Assembly: GCA_003142255.1 (NCBI GenBank)
Contig: PLLO01000003.1
Span: 62,001-126,000 of the forward strand
DNA length: 64,000 bases
Source: Bacteroidales bacterium
Lineage (GTDB): Bacteria > Bacteroidota > Bacteroidia > Bacteroidales > VadinHA17
Reading direction: 5' to 3'
Below are positions 56,415 to 64,000 of this stretch, piece by piece; the first letter of the stretch is position 1, and the number at the start of each line of letters is the position of its first letter. The translations under genes and the position numbers were made by a program. The notes under the pieces are model-generated. The model did no database searches. It was given only the letters and a program-made list of their open reading frames with translations, and was not told the origin of the DNA.

Positions 56415-56692
56415 TATTTTTTGAGTTTGTAAGAAAAATATTCGTCCATTTCATCAATTGCTCCGGTTTGTACATAACCAAATTTTACTAGGGACATCAG
56501 GTAAAATACCACTTCATTTTTTGGCATGTTAAGTTTTTGCGTCAGCTGCTCAATAGTCAGATCGCTTTCCTTTAGCAAATCAAGAATAGTTTTCTTTATC
56601 TGATTAAAGCGCTTCAGATTATCCTTTGCTTCCTGAGAAACTTCCCGTTTTTCTCTCAAGTATTTAAAAGTCTTTCCTTTCTCAACTTCCAT
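56414..56692 (-). CDS. Small winged-helix protein inside the Hdr operon
   Basis: About 92 residues from the ATG at 56692 (MEVEKGKTFKYL); the track start at 56764 overlaps hdrA. QIKKTILDLLKESDLTIEQLTQKLNMPKNEVVFYLMSLVKFGYV is a winged-helix pattern. It lies between the HdrA-like and QmoC-like genes and could be a regulator or, as in some Hdr operons, a structural small subunit. Family not certain. Confidence 0.72.
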   Translation of the reverse strand: MEVEKGKTFKYLREKREVSQEAKDNLKRFNQIKKTILDLLKESDLTIEQLTQKLNMPKNEVVFYLMSLVKFGYVQTGAIDEMDEYFSYKLKK

Positions 56693-56747
56693 AATCTCTT
56701 TTTTAATACTAAACCTTGCTATTCTGGTTTTTACTGCCGGACCAATT

Positions 56748-58673
56748 TTATGCAAGTGCGTCAATCATGCTTTCTATTTCACTGTTTGAATAAGCGATCA
56801 GGTTGATGGCGTCGGTAGGGCATACAGGCAAGCACATACCGCAACCTTTGCATACTGAGCTATTAATGACAGCAAAAACTTTTGTTTTATCTTCTTCCAT
56901 TTTTACAGCATCGAAGGGACAAGCCTGTGAACAGGCATTACACCAGGTACATAGGTTCTTGTCTATCCTTGCAATAATTGGCTCAAGTTCCAGTTCTCCC
57001 TTGCTGACATAGGAATAAGATTTTGTGGCAGCAGAAAGAGCTGAATTTACCGCTTCCATAATATTTTTAGGACCCTGGCATGCACCTGAAATAGTTATAC
57101 CGTCAATGACCGTCTCGACAGGGCGAAGCTTCATGTGTATTTCATTAAAGAACCTGTCCCTGCCTTTAGGCAGTTTAAAGAGAGATCCGACCGAATTATC
57201 TTTTCTGGGAACCATTCCAGTTATCAGCACTACCAGGTCGGCTTCAACTTCCATCTCTCGCTTCCCAGTAAGAATATCATTGATCCTGACGACGGTTTTA
57301 TCGTTCATGCCGGTTACAACCGGCGGGTCATTTTCATATGATTGCAGATAAATATCACCCATTCTGGAAGATTCATCGTACAGGACTTCCTGTTTGCCAT
57401 ATGTTCTTATACCCCTGGTGAAATGGAAATTATATATGTTACGGAATTTCTTCTTAGCGTTAATTGCAGCATGGATAGCAGATGTACAGCAATAGCGTGA
57501 GCAGTATTTATTTTCACCTTCAACCTGCCGGCTTCCTACACAATAGATGTAAGCGATATTCTTTATTTCCCTTCCTTTAAACGTCAGCTTCTCATCGCTT
57601 AAATCGATCATACGTTTAAACTGCGGAAGGGTCACCACATTGTCAAACGAATTATAGCCAAACTCCCCGTCTGCGGGTGTATAAGGGTCGAACCCGGTTG
57701 CCATAAGAACAGATCCCACATTTATGTCTGTTATTTCTTCTTTTTGAGAAAAATCGACATTCTCACAAATCTTTTCACATGCTCCGCAACGTGTACAATT
57801 CTTAATATCTATTACCGGTGACTGAGGATATTCACCCGGGAAATTATGATATATTGCTTTCCGGCTTGTAATGTGGAAATTGAAATCATCGGGGACTTCA
57901 ACTGGGCAGGCATCAATTGCATTCTGTAATTCGCCCAGGTTGCATTTTTCTTTTATATACCTTGGAGTAGTCTTAATTTTCAGCTTAAAATCTCCAATAT
58001 TTCCCGAACAACTTATTACCTCAGTACTGGTGTATATAGTTATATTTCTCCGTTTTACAAGGTCGTTATACAGCCTGGTAACTAATTCTTTTCCTGTCTC
58101 GTTTGTGGTGAACAAGGCATCCCACTGCGACACTCTGCCACCGACGAAATATTCCCTCTCAATTATATAGACCTGGCATCCCAGGTTCGACAGTTCTATA
58201 GCAGCCTTCATCCCTGCTACACCGCCGCCTATGACGGCAACTGATTTTATTGATTTGATCTTAATGGGTACAAGTGATTCTGCGTATCGGACTTTGGCAA
58301 TAGCAGCCTTAACAATATGAATCGCTTTTTCCGTAGCTCTTGCTTTATCATCGGAATGTGCCCAGGATGCCTGCTCGCGGATATTGGCATGTATATAGTT
58401 GTATTTATTCAGTTCTCCGCGTTCTGTCACTGCTCTGAAAGTCAATAAATGCAACTTGGGAGAACATGATGCTACTACAACGCCATCAAGATGATTGTTT
58501 TTAATATCTTCCACCATCTCCTTCTGATTGGAATCGCCGCAGGCAAACATAGTTGTCTTTGCTATGAAAACGCCCTCTTCATTTTCAACTGACAGACGTA
58601 CCTTCTCAACATCAACATAATCGGAGATATTCCCGCCGCAATGGCAAATATATACGCCTAGTTTCTTATTCAT
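56748..58673 (-). CDS. hdrA: Heterodisulfide reductase A-like flavoprotein
   Basis: 641 residues, nearly full-length HdrA. The N-terminal domain starts GVYICHCGGNISDYVDVEKV. FAD is bound by VAVIGGGVAGMKAAIEL near residue 145. One [4Fe-4S] motif (CTRCGACEKIC) lies in the middle, and two near the C-terminus (CTWCNACSQACP, CKGCGMCLPVCP). HdrA is the electron-bifurcating core in methanogens. Its ATG overlaps the stop of the next flavoprotein by four bases. Confidence 0.92.
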   Translation of the reverse strand: MNKKLGVYICHCGGNISDYVDVEKVRLSVENEEGVFIAKTTMFACGDSNQKEMVEDIKNNHLDGVVVASCSPKLHLLTFRAVTERGELNKYNYIHANIREQASWAHSDDKARATEKAIHIVKAAIAKVRYAESLVPIKIKSIKSVAVIGGGVAGMKAAIELSNLGCQVYIIEREYFVGGRVSQWDALFTTNETGKELVTRLYNDLVKRRNITIYTSTEVISCSGNIGDFKLKIKTTPRYIKEKCNLGELQNAIDACPVEVPDDFNFHITSRKAIYHNFPGEYPQSPVIDIKNCTRCGACEKICENVDFSQKEEITDINVGSVLMATGFDPYTPADGEFGYNSFDNVVTLPQFKRMIDLSDEKLTFKGREIKNIAYIYCVGSRQVEGENKYCSRYCCTSAIHAAINAKKKFRNIYNFHFTRGIRTYGKQEVLYDESSRMGDIYLQSYENDPPVVTGMNDKTVVRINDILTGKREMEVEADLVVLITGMVPRKDNSVGSLFKLPKGRDRFFNEIHMKLRPVETVIDGITISGACQGPKNIMEAVNSALSAATKSYSYVSKGELELEPIIARIDKNLCTWCNACSQACPFDAVKMEEDKTKVFAVINSSVCKGCGMCLPVCPTDAINLIAYSNSEIESMIDALA

Positions 58674-59971
58674 TTCTTTTGAATTAAATAACTCATTGCT
58701 TCAGAAGAGGCGGATCCTGCTGACAGGATTGAATCAGGAATATCCATTGGTCCGGAAGCAGTTCCTGCAACAAATACTCCGTCAATGCTTGTCCTGGCTG
58801 GAGTGGCAAGCGGATCTGGTTGGTTGATAAAATTAAAAGAGTCAAGTTTAAGCTGTTCGTCAGGAAAGAGAGCGGCTGTATCCTGATTGGCAATGACACC
58901 AACAGAGAGGACAACTATATCGTGTTCAGCTTCTTTCACTTTGTTTTCATTGATATCTTCGTACCTAAGCATGAGGTTCCCGTTTTCCAGTTCAGAGATT
59001 TTCCCGATTTTTCCTTTTACAAAATTTACCCCCATCCCCTTGGCTTGCTCGTAAAACTCCTCAAATCCCTTTCCGAATGATCTTATGTTTAAATAATAAA
59101 TGGTTACATCAGCCATGGGCAGTGCTCCCATAAGCAGTTGTGCCTGTTTAATTGAATACATGCAGCAGATCTGTGAACAAATGGGATTCCCTATTGTAGC
59201 ATCACGTGATCCTGTACAAAGAACATAGGCAACTTTGCAGGGAACTTTTCCATCACCCGGCCGGAGAATAGTATTAAATGGCCGTGTAGGGGCCAGTTGC
59301 CTTTCCATCTGCATGGAAGTGATTATGTTTTTATAAAGGCCAAATCCATAGCGCGGCATCATAAGCGGATCGAACAATTTAAATCCTGTTGCGATAATAA
59401 TGGATTTGATTTTTATTCTGTATTCTTCCTTTTCCTGAGTAAAATCAATGCATTTGGGCGGACAAGCTTTTTCGCAGGCGCCGCAAAGCGTACAGTTTTC
59501 AATATCGATGGCAGCCACCTTCGGGCTGGCAATCGTGAATGGTATGAATGCAGCTTTTCTGCCTACCAGATTGAACTGGTATTCATCTTTTACAATGACA
59601 GGGCATGCTTGTTCGCAAAGCTGGCAACCGGTGCACTCTTCCTCAATGACATATCTTGGGTTTTTCAGTACTTCAACCTCAAAACTGTTATAATCCTTCT
59701 TAATGATTTTTTGCACTTCACTTCCTGTGAATATTGTAATGGCAGGATGCCGAGATATTTCAGATACCTTTGGTGTGGTGATACAGGCAGAGCAATCGAG
59801 AGTGGGAAAAACTTTGCTGAGCAGAATCATCTTGCCGCCAATTGAAAGGTCTTTTTCTATAATCAATACCTTAAATCCATTATTTGCCAGGTTTAATGCA
59901 GCTTCCCCGCCGGCTATACCGCCGCCGATAACAAGTACATCATAAGAGGCTTCTTCTATTTGTCCCTGCAT
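58670..59971 (-). CDS. QmoA/HdrA-like FAD protein
   Basis: 433 residues, shorter than HdrA and close to QmoA in size. FAD motif VLVIGGGIAGGEAALNLA; two [4Fe-4S] sites (CTGCQLCEQACP near residue 112 and CTLCGACEKACPP near residue 155). The N-terminal CHCGG domain of HdrA is absent. The conserved ICSQICCMYSIKQA segment is present. With the 641-residue HdrA and QmoC-like protein it gives a QmoABC-like trio. Confidence 0.87.
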   Translation of the reverse strand: MQGQIEEASYDVLVIGGGIAGGEAALNLANNGFKVLIIEKDLSIGGKMILLSKVFPTLDCSACITTPKVSEISRHPAITIFTGSEVQKIIKKDYNSFEVEVLKNPRYVIEEECTGCQLCEQACPVIVKDEYQFNLVGRKAAFIPFTIASPKVAAIDIENCTLCGACEKACPPKCIDFTQEKEEYRIKIKSIIIATGFKLFDPLMMPRYGFGLYKNIITSMQMERQLAPTRPFNTILRPGDGKVPCKVAYVLCTGSRDATIGNPICSQICCMYSIKQAQLLMGALPMADVTIYYLNIRSFGKGFEEFYEQAKGMGVNFVKGKIGKISELENGNLMLRYEDINENKVKEAEHDIVVLSVGVIANQDTAALFPDEQLKLDSFNFINQPDPLATPARTSIDGVFVAGTASGPMDIPDSILSAGSASSEAMSYLIQKK

Positions 59972-59972
59972 A

Positions 59973-60380
59973 TTAAATGCCTTGCATTTTTAGTAAATTC
60001 TCATTAAAACTTTTCATCTGCCTGACAAAAGCTTCACTGCATACAGAGCAAATAGCAGCCATCCGCAAACGGGCCGGTTCTATGTTCTTCTGTTTCATCA
60101 GTTCATGTGTAGAGCTTACTATTTTCCCTGTTTTTTCCGTGCACGATTCACCATAGGGACAATCGCTGCCATCGGCAGCTATAAAAACTCCATCAAACCC
60201 TTTCTCAAAGGCATGAAGTATCCATTTTGGTTTAACTCCGCTGGAGCATGGAATGGAAATTGCATAAACTGTTGGCGGATAGTGGAGTTTAAGTAATCCC
60301 GCCATATCAATGGCGGGATCAGATATTTTTTCAGTGGAAAATACCAGTATTCTGGCATTTTTCTTTCCTGTATCAGCCAT
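59973..60380 (-). CDS. mvhD: MvhD/FlpD-type hydrogenase iron-sulfur subunit
   Basis: 135 residues with the family pattern IPCSSGVKPKWILHAFEKGFDGVFIAADGSDCPY and a later AICSVCSEAF. In methanogens MvhD passes electrons from hydrogenase or formate dehydrogenase to HdrA. No hydrogenase genes are next to it, so its electron donor is unknown. Its start is 9 nt from tusA. Confidence 0.88.
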   Translation of the reverse strand: MADTGKKNARILVFSTEKISDPAIDMAGLLKLHYPPTVYAISIPCSSGVKPKWILHAFEKGFDGVFIAADGSDCPYGESCTEKTGKIVSSTHELMKQKNIEPARLRMAAICSVCSEAFVRQMKSFNENLLKMQGI

Positions 60381-60389
60381 CTTCCTGGA

Positions 60390-60641
60390 TTAGTGTTTTT
60401 TCATAAATATCCTGAAATAGCCACTCACTTCTATTGTGCCCAGGTATTCATGACCTTGTTTTGTACACCATTTCGGTATATCGACTTTGGTTCCTTCGTC
60501 GGCTGATAAAACCTCCATGATATCACTTGGCTTAATAGTACCAATTGCTTTCTTGGCTTCCAGTAATGGACCGGGGCAAGCAGTGCCTCTCGCATCGACT
60601 GTTTTTGTGACCTTTAGTTCTTTTAATTCTTCTGATGTCAT
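60390..60641 (-). CDS. tusA: TusA family sulfur carrier
   Basis: 83 residues. The TusA motif DARGTACPGPLLEAKKAI carries the persulfide Cys (CPGP) near residue 23. Such proteins move sulfane sulfur for tRNA thiolation, molybdopterin or sulfur oxidation. Placed between the DsrE and MvhD genes in the Hdr-like operon, as in sulfur-oxidising sHdr systems. Confidence 0.92.
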   Translation of the reverse strand: MTSEELKELKVTKTVDARGTACPGPLLEAKKAIGTIKPSDIMEVLSADEGTKVDIPKWCTKQGHEYLGTIEVSGYFRIFMKKH

Positions 60642-60710
60642 AATAAAATGTAATAAGTGTCAATTGAAAGAAATTGATTTGATTAATCAGAGTTATTGAA
60701 ATTTTTCTGA

Positions 60711-61136
60711 TTATATGAATAGATTTACATCTGCCTCCTGTGCTGCTGTGATATAGGCACCGATGCCACAAATATCATCAGCAATACCGATAAAGTCATC
60801 AAGTTTCTCGCCTCCCCAGATCTTTCCTGCCAGTCCGCAAATGTGGATTTTAACATCCGTGATTTCCTTGGCTTCCTTGAAAAACTCAACCCAGGTTTTT
60901 ACTTTAAGGTTTTTAAGCGATTGCAGGAATTCTGCTTTCATATCAGGATTTTCGGCCATCTGAAGCTTATCGGGGTTGTCTCCGACATCTTTTTTGAAGG
61001 CGCGTGCACCCTGCAGTAAGACATAAATGTCAACTTTCATATCCATAGCTGCAGCACCTCCGAGGATAATACCTGCAGCTGTTAATTTGTCTACACTTCC
61101 TGTAAACAGACCCAAACACATTTTTTTGTTTGCCAT
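60711..61136 (-). CDS. DsrE-family protein
   Basis: 141 residues with a DsrE/F-like fold: LGLFTGSVDKLTAAGIILGGAAAMDMKVDIYVLLQGA, then IHICGLAGKIWG and DDICGIGAYITAAQEA. Cys residues suited to persulfide transfer occur at residue 7 (KMCLG) and near 110 and 125. First gene of the minus-strand operon, so sulfur-transfer proteins lead the transcript. Confidence 0.83.
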   Translation of the reverse strand: MANKKMCLGLFTGSVDKLTAAGIILGGAAAMDMKVDIYVLLQGARAFKKDVGDNPDKLQMAENPDMKAEFLQSLKNLKVKTWVEFFKEAKEITDVKIHICGLAGKIWGGEKLDDFIGIADDICGIGAYITAAQEADVNLFI

Positions 61137-61166
61137 AGCATTAATTTTTTAGTGTTAATTATTTCA

Positions 61167-61174
61167 CAAAGGTA
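61167..61174 (-). promoter_or_regulatory. Possible -7 element of the Hdr/Qmo-like operon
   Basis: TACCTTTG on the minus strand fits TAnnTTTG, 30 nt upstream of the DsrE gene start. No consensus -33 is found, which fits an activator-dependent promoter. Confidence 0.45.
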
Positions 61175-61219
61175 CCTTATACATCTATCCAGTCTGGAAT
61201 CTTTCATGTGAGGTTAGTT

Positions 61220-61253
61220 ATAATAAAATGTGATATACCTCACATTTTATTAT
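61220..61253. promoter_or_regulatory. Perfect Crp-type palindrome between Hdr operon and regulator
   Basis: ATAATAAAATGTGA-TATACC-TCACATTTTATTAT is a 14-bp perfect inverted repeat. Its core TGTGA-N6-TCACA equals the Crp consensus known from E. coli. It overlaps the regulator's -7 element by three bases, suggesting autoregulation, and lies 84 nt from the start of the divergent operon. Confidence 0.75.
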
Positions 61254-61258
61254 CTTTG
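61251..61258 (+). promoter_or_regulatory. -7 element of the 61.3-kb Crp/Fnr gene
   Basis: TATCTTTG, an exact TAnnTTTG, lies four bases upstream of the ATG; the mRNA would be nearly leaderless. Confidence 0.45.
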
Positions 61259-61262
61259 AAAT

Positions 61263-61940
61263 ATGAAAAGTGAATGTAAAATATGTGCTATTAAGTCGAA
61301 AGCTGCTTCAAAGCTAAGTGATGAAGAAATAGAAGAACTTTCTTTTAACTGTGCCCTTGTCAAATTTCATAAGATGGATTCTTTGATTAAGCAGGGAACG
61401 TTCTCCACCAATGTTGCCTATTTACGCAGTGGATTAGCCAAAATTCATATTGAAGGGCCATATCACGAACAAATTGTCCGTATTGTAAAGGCTCCGACTT
61501 ACCTCGGATTGCCGACAACATTTGGCGATAAAATAAATCAATATTCAGTCACTGTAATAGAAGAAGCCGAAGTCTGTTTTATTGATATAAATGCCTTTCG
61601 GGATCTTTTGAATTCTAATCCCGGTTTTTCCTATGAAATCATGCTGGAATTATGCCGCAATGAGCTGGAAGTATTTCACAGATGTGCCAATAGAACTCAA
61701 AAACAGATCAGAGGGAAAATTGCAGATGTTATATTGGAGTTTTCTAATAAAATTTATAACTCCAACAGTTTTGTATTGCCACTCACTCAGGAAGATATTG
61801 GAAATCTTGTCGACTCTAGCAGGGAGAGTATCAGCAGAGTAATGACTGAATTTGAAAAGGACGGGATAATCAGGTTTACAGGGAAGAAGATTGAAATTAT
61901 TAACAAAAAATCACTGCAGCTGATCAGTGCAAACGGGTGA
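61263..61940 (+). CDS. Crp/Fnr family regulator of the Hdr/Qmo-like operon
   Basis: 225 residues. The N-terminus has CKIC (Cys5, Cys8), then a cyclic-nucleotide-binding-like barrel and an HTH with LTQEDIGNLVDSSRESISRVMTEFEKDGII. The SSRESISR recognition helix matches Crp/Fnr readers of TGTGA/TTGAT half-sites, in agreement with the palindrome in its promoter. The Cys pair hints at redox or metal sensing, but only two such Cys plus Cys29 lie in the N-terminal part, so an Fnr cluster is not certain. Confidence 0.92.
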   Translation: MKSECKICAIKSKAASKLSDEEIEELSFNCALVKFHKMDSLIKQGTFSTNVAYLRSGLAKIHIEGPYHEQIVRIVKAPTYLGLPTTFGDKINQYSVTVIEEAEVCFIDINAFRDLLNSNPGFSYEIMLELCRNELEVFHRCANRTQKQIRGKIADVILEFSNKIYNSNSFVLPLTQEDIGNLVDSSRESISRVMTEFEKDGIIRFTGKKIEIINKKSLQLISANG

Positions 61941-61960
61941 TTTCTTAATAGAGAAAAACT

Positions 61961-62113
61961 ATGAAGAAAAATAAGTGCTATTGGTATGATGGTTGGTTTT
62001 ACGATATTTTTATTGATCCAAACCAGGATAAACTATTTGAGAAGTGTGAATATCTTATACTAACTTTTTATATCTATATCAGAAAATCTTTTGTTTTATG
62101 TTTTCGCCTGTGA
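61961..62113 (+). pseudogene. 5' remnant of a methyltransferase gene
   Basis: A 50-codon ORF beginning MKKNKCYWYDGWFYDIFIDP, which resembles the N-terminus of UbiE-like class I methyltransferases (WYDxWFYDxFIDPNQD). Homology-like sequence stops near EKCEYLI, before any SAM motif. The ORF then runs into the ppk2 3' end. The rest of the gene appears deleted. Confidence 0.5.
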
Positions 62114-62831
62114 CGGGATAAACCAATCCATAATTATGTGACAATATTTTTTTGTCTTTATTATGATAATCCAATCTCTTTAGAAGGTGAGTAATAAGAG
62201 CAGTATGAGCCACCTTCTTATTCTCTGCATTAACTACAAACCAGGGCGCGTGCTTGAAATTGGTTCTTAATAGCATTTCATTTCGGGCTTCGGAATAATC
62301 TTTCCAGTGCTTCTGTGCTTCCATATCAATAGGGCTAATTTTCCATTGCTTTAGCGGGTTTGTTTTTCGGTCTTTAAGCCTCCTTTCTTGCTCCTTCTTG
62401 CTGATATCGAGATAATATTTCAGAATGATAAAGCCTGAATCTACGAGCATCTTTTCAAATAATTCCACTTCTGGAAAAAATGATTTGTATTCATTGTCAC
62501 TACAGAAGCCCATAACTTTTTCTACTCCAGCGCGGTTGTACCAGCTTCGATTAAAGAGTACAAATTCGCCTGAAATCGGTAAATGGCCAGCGTAACGCTG
62601 GAAATACCATTCATGCTCTTGCCGGTCAGAAGGCTTGCCCAGCGCCACTATTCTTGTTTCGCGTGGTCTGAGGTGCCTGGTAATGGTTTTTATAGTCCCG
62701 TCTTTACCAGCTGCATCTCTTCCTTCCACTATTACTAGCAGTTTGAGATTGGAATTTATAATTTCCTTTTGCAACTTCACTAACTCTATGTAGAGTTCGT
62801 GCATTATTTTTTTTTGATTCTTCTTTTCCAT
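62079..62831 (-). CDS. ppk2: Polyphosphate kinase 2
   Basis: 250 residues, thymidylate-kinase-like fold. The Walker A motif is VEGRDAAGKDGTIKTI near residue 36, and the Walker B/lid segments are FNRSWYNRAGVEKVMG and YYLDISKKEQERRLKDRKTNPLKQWKIS. PPK2 enzymes use polyphosphate to phosphorylate nucleotides. Complements PPK1 at 42 kb, although the two loci are 18 kb apart. Confidence 0.94.
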   Translation of the reverse strand: MEKKNQKKIMHELYIELVKLQKEIINSNLKLLVIVEGRDAAGKDGTIKTITRHLRPRETRIVALGKPSDRQEHEWYFQRYAGHLPISGEFVLFNRSWYNRAGVEKVMGFCSDNEYKSFFPEVELFEKMLVDSGFIILKYYLDISKKEQERRLKDRKTNPLKQWKISPIDMEAQKHWKDYSEARNEMLLRTNFKHAPWFVVNAENKKVAHTALITHLLKRLDYHNKDKKILSHNYGLVYPVTGENIKQKIF

Positions 62832-62881
62832 ATCAATAATTTTATAATACGCATTTTTCGGATGATTTGTGCTTCTTATTC

Positions 62882-64000
62882 TTAATCTTCATCTTTCTTG
62901 ATTTCTTGTTCTGCTTGCTGCCAGTCCTGAAATGCCCTGCCATCCTGGCGGCCTCGCTGTTCGTACAGTTCATAGGCACGCCTTGCGATCTGCTGGGTTA
63001 CATTCTCCGGTTTCTTGGCTATGATGTTAAGAACACGCCATTTGATCATTGCAACCTTTATGGCATCGTTCACTCCGAGACATGCGACCATGGCATAAAC
63101 AAATACCGCAAGCATCTGCCACCAGGGCAATGGTTTGAGTCCCGGAAGACCTATAAACGTCAGAATAGTACCTGCAAGCGCATCTGCCGTGATGGCAAGA
63201 AGGAATGTTTTGCTGGGCATGGTAGACCAGAACCAGTGACGCTCCCGTGCAGATACAATGGAGAATACGGCAAAGTAGAGCAACATAAGAAAGCTGAAGG
63301 TGTAAAGAGCATTGTTGTTGGTTGCTAAACCGAAATCCGACCAACCGATCCACAATAGGAGGAGCGTTTCAACGACCATTGCAATACCAAGTACCACGGA
63401 TACTGCAACGAAGCCACCGATGTTCCAGGATTCCGGTTTCCTGGATGGCCGAACGTTATCGGTAGCAAGGGAAATCTTTGCGAAGTCCGTCATAAAGACC
63501 AGTAGTAACATAGCAAAGGCCGAGACAACGAATTTACCTGTCACCATGAAAGCGATGGCCACAAAAGCAGCCTTCAGGATTGTCCGGCTTATCTTGTTGA
63601 TGATCCATGTTAGAATACGTTGGTAAATTGTTCGCCCCTGCTCAACCAAGGACACAATGTTCGTCAACCCAGGTTCGGTCAGGACAACACTTGCAGCCCC
63701 CTTGGCCACATCTGTCGCAGTGCTGACGGCAATTCCCACTTCTGCCTGGCGGAGGGCGGGTGCATCGTTAACACCATCGCCAGTCATCCCGGTCACGTGT
63801 CCTGCGGCCTGCAGGTGCTGCACAACGATGTACTTATCCTCCGGATACACCTCGGCGAAACCATCTGCACCCTCCAGCAAGTCAATAGCCTCGTTGCCAG
63901 TCTGAGCTCCCGTCGCTTTCAGATCCGCAACACGACGGATATTAGGTAAACCGATTCCCTGACCAATCTCTCGTGCCACAGGAAGTGCATCGCCGGTCAG
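62882..64000 (-). CDS. P-type proton ATPase-like protein, 5' part outside window
   Basis: The frame is open to the window edge; upstream of the track's Met it continues LTGDALPVAREIG. At least 372 residues of the C-terminal part are present: the hinge motif MTGDGVNDAPAL near the beginning, then about six membrane helices and a charged tail (QQAEQEIKKDED). The sequence resembles type IIIA plasma-membrane H+-ATPases found in fungi, plants and some archaea and bacteria. The phosphorylation site DKTGT lies beyond the window. Base composition appears more GC-rich than neighbours, suggesting transfer. Confidence 0.88.
   Translation of the reverse strand: MTGDALPVAREIGQGIGLPNIRRVADLKATGAQTGNEAIDLLEGADGFAEVYPEDKYIVVQHLQAAGHVTGMTGDGVNDAPALRQAEVGIAVSTATDVAKGAASVVLTEPGLTNIVSLVEQGRTIYQRILTWIINKISRTILKAAFVAIAFMVTGKFVVSAFAMLLLVFMTDFAKISLATDNVRPSRKPESWNIGGFVAVSVVLGIAMVVETLLLLWIGWSDFGLATNNNALYTFSFLMLLYFAVFSIVSARERHWFWSTMPSKTFLLAITADALAGTILTFIGLPGLKPLPWWQMLAVFVYAMVACLGVNDAIKVAMIKWRVLNIIAKKPENVTQQIARRAYELYEQRGRQDGRAFQDWQQAEQEIKKDED

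Noticed and set aside
59297-59845. 182-aa plus-strand ORF
   Set aside because: Shadow of the QmoA-like flavoprotein; no recognisable features.

Overview
The window looks like a chromosome segment of a Bacteroidetes bacterium, probably Bacteroidales or a close relative. The signs are: a type IX secretion (T9SS) C-terminal sorting domain; a GH92 mannosidase; a complete nuo operon with fused nuoCD; a BT_3928-type DoxX protein; weak Shine-Dalgarno sites; and several promoters of the Bacteroidetes form TTTG-N19/20-TAnnTTTG. No rRNA, CRISPR array, integrase or transposase is visible. The genus cannot be fixed from the sequence alone.

Layout. 0-9.7 kb is a housekeeping block: a partial secreted protein, tpiA, a DoxX-family protein, tmk, folP-cdaA, an SDR oxidoreductase, a YhcH-type protein and a GH92 glycosidase. 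A tRNA-Pro(TGG) lies at 9.85 kb. From 9.93 to 17.7 kb is an accessory region bounded and interrupted by a dispersed repeat. Its left part holds four small secreted or lipoprotein genes; three of them share a near-identical promoter block. Its right part is an arsR-led organoarsenical/redox cluster (arsR, arsE-, arsF- and arsG-like genes, arsP, a CMD protein, a thioredoxin and a degenerate rhodanese) with two matching operator palindromes. 17.9-20 kb is a T9SS-secreted beta-propeller gene broken by one in-frame stop. 20-35.2 kb holds ppa and the whole nuoA-N operon. 35.2-41.4 kb has secreted proteins, a glutathione peroxidase and a GIY-YIG gene embedded in a duplicated palindromic repeat. 41.4-46.5 kb is a polyphosphate locus (ppk1, sixA, pfk, CHAD). 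46.5-52.8 kb carries a Crp/Fnr regulator, a thioredoxin/ferredoxin mini-operon, an ECF-like transporter fused to a THEP1 NTPase, and a NifX/OsmC/DUF134 group.

The most interesting region is 52.8-61.9 kb. A ten-gene minus-strand operon encodes a DsrE-family protein, TusA, an MvhD-like subunit, two HdrA/QmoA-type flavoproteins, a winged-helix protein, a QmoC/HdrE-like membrane subunit, a DUF4405 cytochrome b, HdrC and HdrB. A Crp/Fnr regulator is divergent, and a perfect TGTGA-N6-TCACA palindrome lies between them. I infer a membrane-linked heterodisulfide-reductase/Qmo hybrid coupled to sulfur-carrier proteins, which is not a standard Bacteroidetes module. The window ends with a methyltransferase remnant, a PPK2 and a truncated proton-type P-ATPase.

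Working together: complex I, pyrophosphatase, two polyphosphate kinases, CHAD, PFK, the Hdr/Qmo-like complex and the thioredoxins suggest an organism able to respire and to manage redox and phosphate energy stores. The arsenic cluster and peroxidase point to toxic or redox stress. All functions are inferred from sequence motifs and gene context; no database search was run.
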